Below are positions 62,145-64,000 of a DNA stretch of 64,000 bases, in pieces. The notes beneath the pieces were generated by a model. That model was not told the DNA's origin and made no database searches. It saw only the letters and a program-made list of their open reading frames with translations. A program made the translations under genes and the position numbers. Source of the stretch: Candidatus Poribacteria bacterium (lineage in GTDB: Bacteria > Poribacteria > WGA-4E > WGA-3G); NCBI GenBank assembly GCA_009841255.1, contig VXMD01000032.1, positions 124,001-188,000 of the forward strand. The letters are read 5' to 3'. The stretch's first letter is position 1. The number at the start of each line of letters is the position of its first letter.

Positions 62145-62219
62145 ACCCTGTAGGGGTAATATGTCTATAGAAAACGGAATATTTATCTCCACCGCACCCC
62201 GTAGGGGTGCTATGTCAAA
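62145..62219 (+). repeat. Two GTAGGGG...TATGTC repeats
   Basis: Copies at 62145-62174 (CCCTGTAGGGGTAATATGTC, then TATAGAAAA) and 62196-62219 (CCCCGTAGGGGTGCTATGTC). Same family as 34317. The rest of the 61909-62312 gap shows no gene. Confidence 0.75.
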
Positions 62220-62312
62220 TAGATGGCAACTTGCGTTAAAATAGGGAATATATCATCATTCACAAGGGACCTTCCCATTAGAATTTTGTAAGGTATTAAT
62301 GAGGTGGTTGTT

Positions 62313-63152
62313 ATGAAAGCCGAAAAACCGAAAGAGAAATACGATCAATTAATCGCTGATGGCTATTGTGTCGTTGAAAATGTTTTGAAAGAAGAGATGC
62401 TTAACCGACTTCGGACGGTGACCGACGAACTACTCGATGCTCAAACGGAAGACCAACACGCAGCCTATCGCTCCTCTGGCAGTATGATCAGTGTGTATAT
62501 GCATCCACTGTTCGCAGAACTCGTCGCTTACCCGCGTGCCCTGCAGGCTCTTGACGCTTTGGGGTTCTTGAGACCGAAGTGGTCGTCGGGATATGTCATC
62601 AGTAAACCGCCTCAGAGTCCACCCCTATTTTGGCACCAAGACTGGTGGGGATGGAACGATCCGTGCAGCTACACGGCACTGCCCCAACAGTTGTTCCTCA
62701 TGTACTATCTGGTTGACACGGCACCTCACAACGGGTGTCTCCGTGTCATTAAAGGTTCACATCTCAATCGCCATCCGCTGCATGATATACTGCCCGATGC
62801 CCACGGCGAAGCGCTCCAGCGCGTAGACAATGCTGACCATCCCGCATATCAACATTTTCCGGATGAAATTGACATACCGGTGAAAGCGGGAGACCTGGTT
62901 ATCGGAGATTCTCGACTCCTACACGCCTCACACAGCAATCAGTCGGATAAACGTCGGACCGTGATTACGCTCTGGTATCATCCATTTTTTGCGCTGTTGC
63001 CTACAGAAATGCAAGCACATATCGGTAGACTCCGGCAGAGCCTCGCTTGGTCGGACGCAGAATGGGCGCGGATTGCCGAACTCGCTCCGATCTGTAAAGG
63101 CGACGTTGAACCGTTAAAATGGAACCGGAATCCGGGACCTAAGTTAAAGTAA
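62313..63152 (+). CDS. Phytanoyl-CoA dioxygenase (PhyH) family protein
   Basis: 279 aa Fe(II)/2-oxoglutarate oxygenase. Start at the ATG at 62313, GAGGTGG just upstream. Iron ligands H-x-D in FWHQDWWGW and the distal His in LLHASHSNQ; the 2-oxoglutarate Arg in KRRTVITLWYHP. N-terminus LIADGYCVVENVLKEEML is typical. The family is greatly expanded in Poribacteria and acts on varied small molecules; substrate unknown. Confidence 0.92.
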   Translation: MKAEKPKEKYDQLIADGYCVVENVLKEEMLNRLRTVTDELLDAQTEDQHAAYRSSGSMISVYMHPLFAELVAYPRALQALDALGFLRPKWSSGYVISKPPQSPPLFWHQDWWGWNDPCSYTALPQQLFLMYYLVDTAPHNGCLRVIKGSHLNRHPLHDILPDAHGEALQRVDNADHPAYQHFPDEIDIPVKAGDLVIGDSRLLHASHSNQSDKRRTVITLWYHPFFALLPTEMQAHIGRLRQSLAWSDAEWARIAELAPICKGDVEPLKWNRNPGPKLK

Positions 63153-63199
63153 TTATGCTCTGATGTAAACAGAATTCGATTTGAAAAAAGCAGTATTTC

Positions 63200-63643
63200 A
63201 TGATACACTATACAACTGAGAAACCGAAAGTCTACATTGAGACGACGGTTGTGAGTTATTTGGTGGCGCGGTATAGTTCTGATACAACTATTGCCATAGT
63301 ACATGGTGTCGAATACCTTGTATCATGGAACCATAAGCACATCGTGAATGCAAACGAGCGTGAACATATCAACAAAATTTGCCAAGCAGCAGGATTTAAA
63401 CCGATAACGATTTGCACGCCTACTGAGTTAATAAAGAAATTTGAAATGAAAGAAGCTATTGAAGATTATACAGATCCCATTCTTGAGGAATGCCTTCGGA
63501 TGAAAGCGGAGTTCAACGCCCAATTTAACTCTATGGAGGAACTCTCCGCGTATTTGAAAGCAGAAAATGAAAAATTCAAAAAACAGGGCTGGAAATACGT
63601 TTCCTACTACAAGCCCCCAGAGGAATCTGACAAGGATGCCTAA
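63200..63643 (+). CDS. Internally deleted PIN toxin fused in frame to its antitoxin
   Basis: 147 aa. Residues about 9-30 (KPKVYIETTVVSYLVARYSSD) are the start of a VapC-like PIN protein. Residues about 33-75 (VHGVEYLVSWNHKHIVNANE...ICTPTELI) are its C-terminal part. The roughly 75 residues that should lie between, with the central acidic sites, are missing. The tail from an in-frame Met at 63446 (MKEAIEDYTDPILEECLRMKAEFNAQFNSMEEL...) resembles the small antitoxin usually encoded next in such loci. Likely a decayed TA module whose antitoxin part may still be made. No strong ribosome site. Confidence 0.7.
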   Translation: MIHYTTEKPKVYIETTVVSYLVARYSSDTTIAIVHGVEYLVSWNHKHIVNANEREHINKICQAAGFKPITICTPTELIKKFEMKEAIEDYTDPILEECLRMKAEFNAQFNSMEELSAYLKAENEKFKKQGWKYVSYYKPPEESDKDA

Positions 63644-63660
63644 AGGAAAGGACTTCTGCC

Positions 63661-64000
63661 ATGCCACAAAGCCCGATTTTTCATGACTATACATTTGGTG
63701 AACAGGAGCGGAAACTGCTGGATAGCGACGGCCATTTCGTTTTACCGGGTTTACTCACGTCAGAGGCACAAGAAAAGTTGACGAACTCGCTTTCGTATAT
63801 CCACGAACTGTCTCGTACGCCAAAAGAAGGGCATGAACCGAATCGATTTTCCGCAGAATATGACAGTTATCTCGAAAGCCTGATTGCACACCCTCAGATG
63901 CTTGAACTCACACGGAAGGTGTTGGGTGAAGATATCCGATACGATCACTGTGTTAGCCTGAATCGACCCGGCGGCAATCGTGGCATTGGGTGGCACAGCC
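63661..64000 (+). CDS. Phytanoyl-CoA dioxygenase family protein, N-terminal part (cut by window end)
   Basis: First 113 codons of a second PhyH-type oxygenase, beginning at the ATG at 63661 after AAAGGAC. LLDSDGHFVLPGLLTSEAQEKL and VLGEDIRYDHCVSLNRPGGNRGIGWHS match the N-terminal half up to the first iron-ligand His (GWH). Only 17 bp separate it from the TA-fusion gene. It differs strongly from the PhyH at 62313, so it is not a recent duplicate. Confidence 0.85.
   Translation, partial: MPQSPIFHDYTFGEQERKLLDSDGHFVLPGLLTSEAQEKLTNSLSYIHELSRTPKEGHEPNRFSAEYDSYLESLIAHPQMLELTRKVLGEDIRYDHCVSLNRPGGNRGIGWHS

Overview
The window looks like chromosome from a Gram-negative-type bacterium of the PVC/Poribacteria kind, most likely Candidatus Poribacteria. 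The evidence is genome style: phytanoyl-CoA dioxygenase genes, a dockerin-tagged LRR/glycosidase protein, DUF6785 and DUF1549/DUF1553 proteins, an oligogalacturonate lyase, a UGSC selenoprotein, many short dispersed palindromes, and RNA polymerase subunits with very large insertions. The lineage is an inference and was not tested by phylogeny.

Layout. 1-12 kb (minus strand): proS (cut by the window edge), pgk and sucC, then a fatty-acid block reading yceD-rpmF-fabH-fabD-fabG-acpP-fabF-hicB-like-folK, preceded by hom and tRNA-Pro(GGG). 12.3-20.5 kb: TIM-barrel sugar isomerase, YkvA/DUF1232 protein, HtrA protease, MDR dehydrogenase, EF-G, P1-family aminopeptidase and DUF4416. 20.7-32.9 kb: a consensus sigma70 promoter, then rpoB and rpoC, then a terminator. 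32.9-46.5 kb: fumC, class II aldolase-like protein, coiled-coil protein, CapA-like protein, DUF6785 membrane protein, lon, a DUF1549/DUF1553 protein, LamG-like protein and a conserved hypothetical. 46.5-64 kb: a UGA-decoded UGSC selenoprotein with its SECIS hairpin, TPR, M14 desuccinylase-like, enolase superfamily, a pectin/polysaccharide operon (HAD, oligogalacturonate lyase, LRR-glycosidase-dockerin), TAXI lipoprotein, DUF58, GH32-like, several oxidoreductases, two phytanoyl-CoA dioxygenases and a decayed PIN toxin fused to its antitoxin.

The main discovery is the RNA polymerase. Beta is about 1767 aa and beta' about 2094 aa (E. coli 1342 and 1407). Three insertions sit at the positions of the E. 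coli lineage inserts SI1 (beta-i4), SI2 (beta-i9) and SI3 (trigger loop). They are built from tandem copies of a ~38-residue HPxCPL module that resembles a conserved native block near residues 161-200 of beta'. The trigger-loop insertion (~835 aa) also carries a Vsr/MTES_1575-like PD-(D/E)XK nuclease domain with its catalytic-type residues intact. The SI2 insertion carries what looks like a degenerate HsdR-N-like nuclease fold. The rpoB insertions and loops are also studded with short in-frame palindromic DNA repeats.

A second theme is dispersed repeats. An ~80-130 bp element ending in CCGCAAGG...TTAAA lies just upstream of fabH, rpoC, the aldolase-like gene, the 46.0 kb gene and the enolase-family gene, and appears to supply their Shine-Dalgarno. 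An AGTTATCAG/TTGTCAGT palindromic family lies within the fab operon and overlaps the fabD start codon. Short G/C palindromes act as intergenic hairpins or are read through in frame inside genes.
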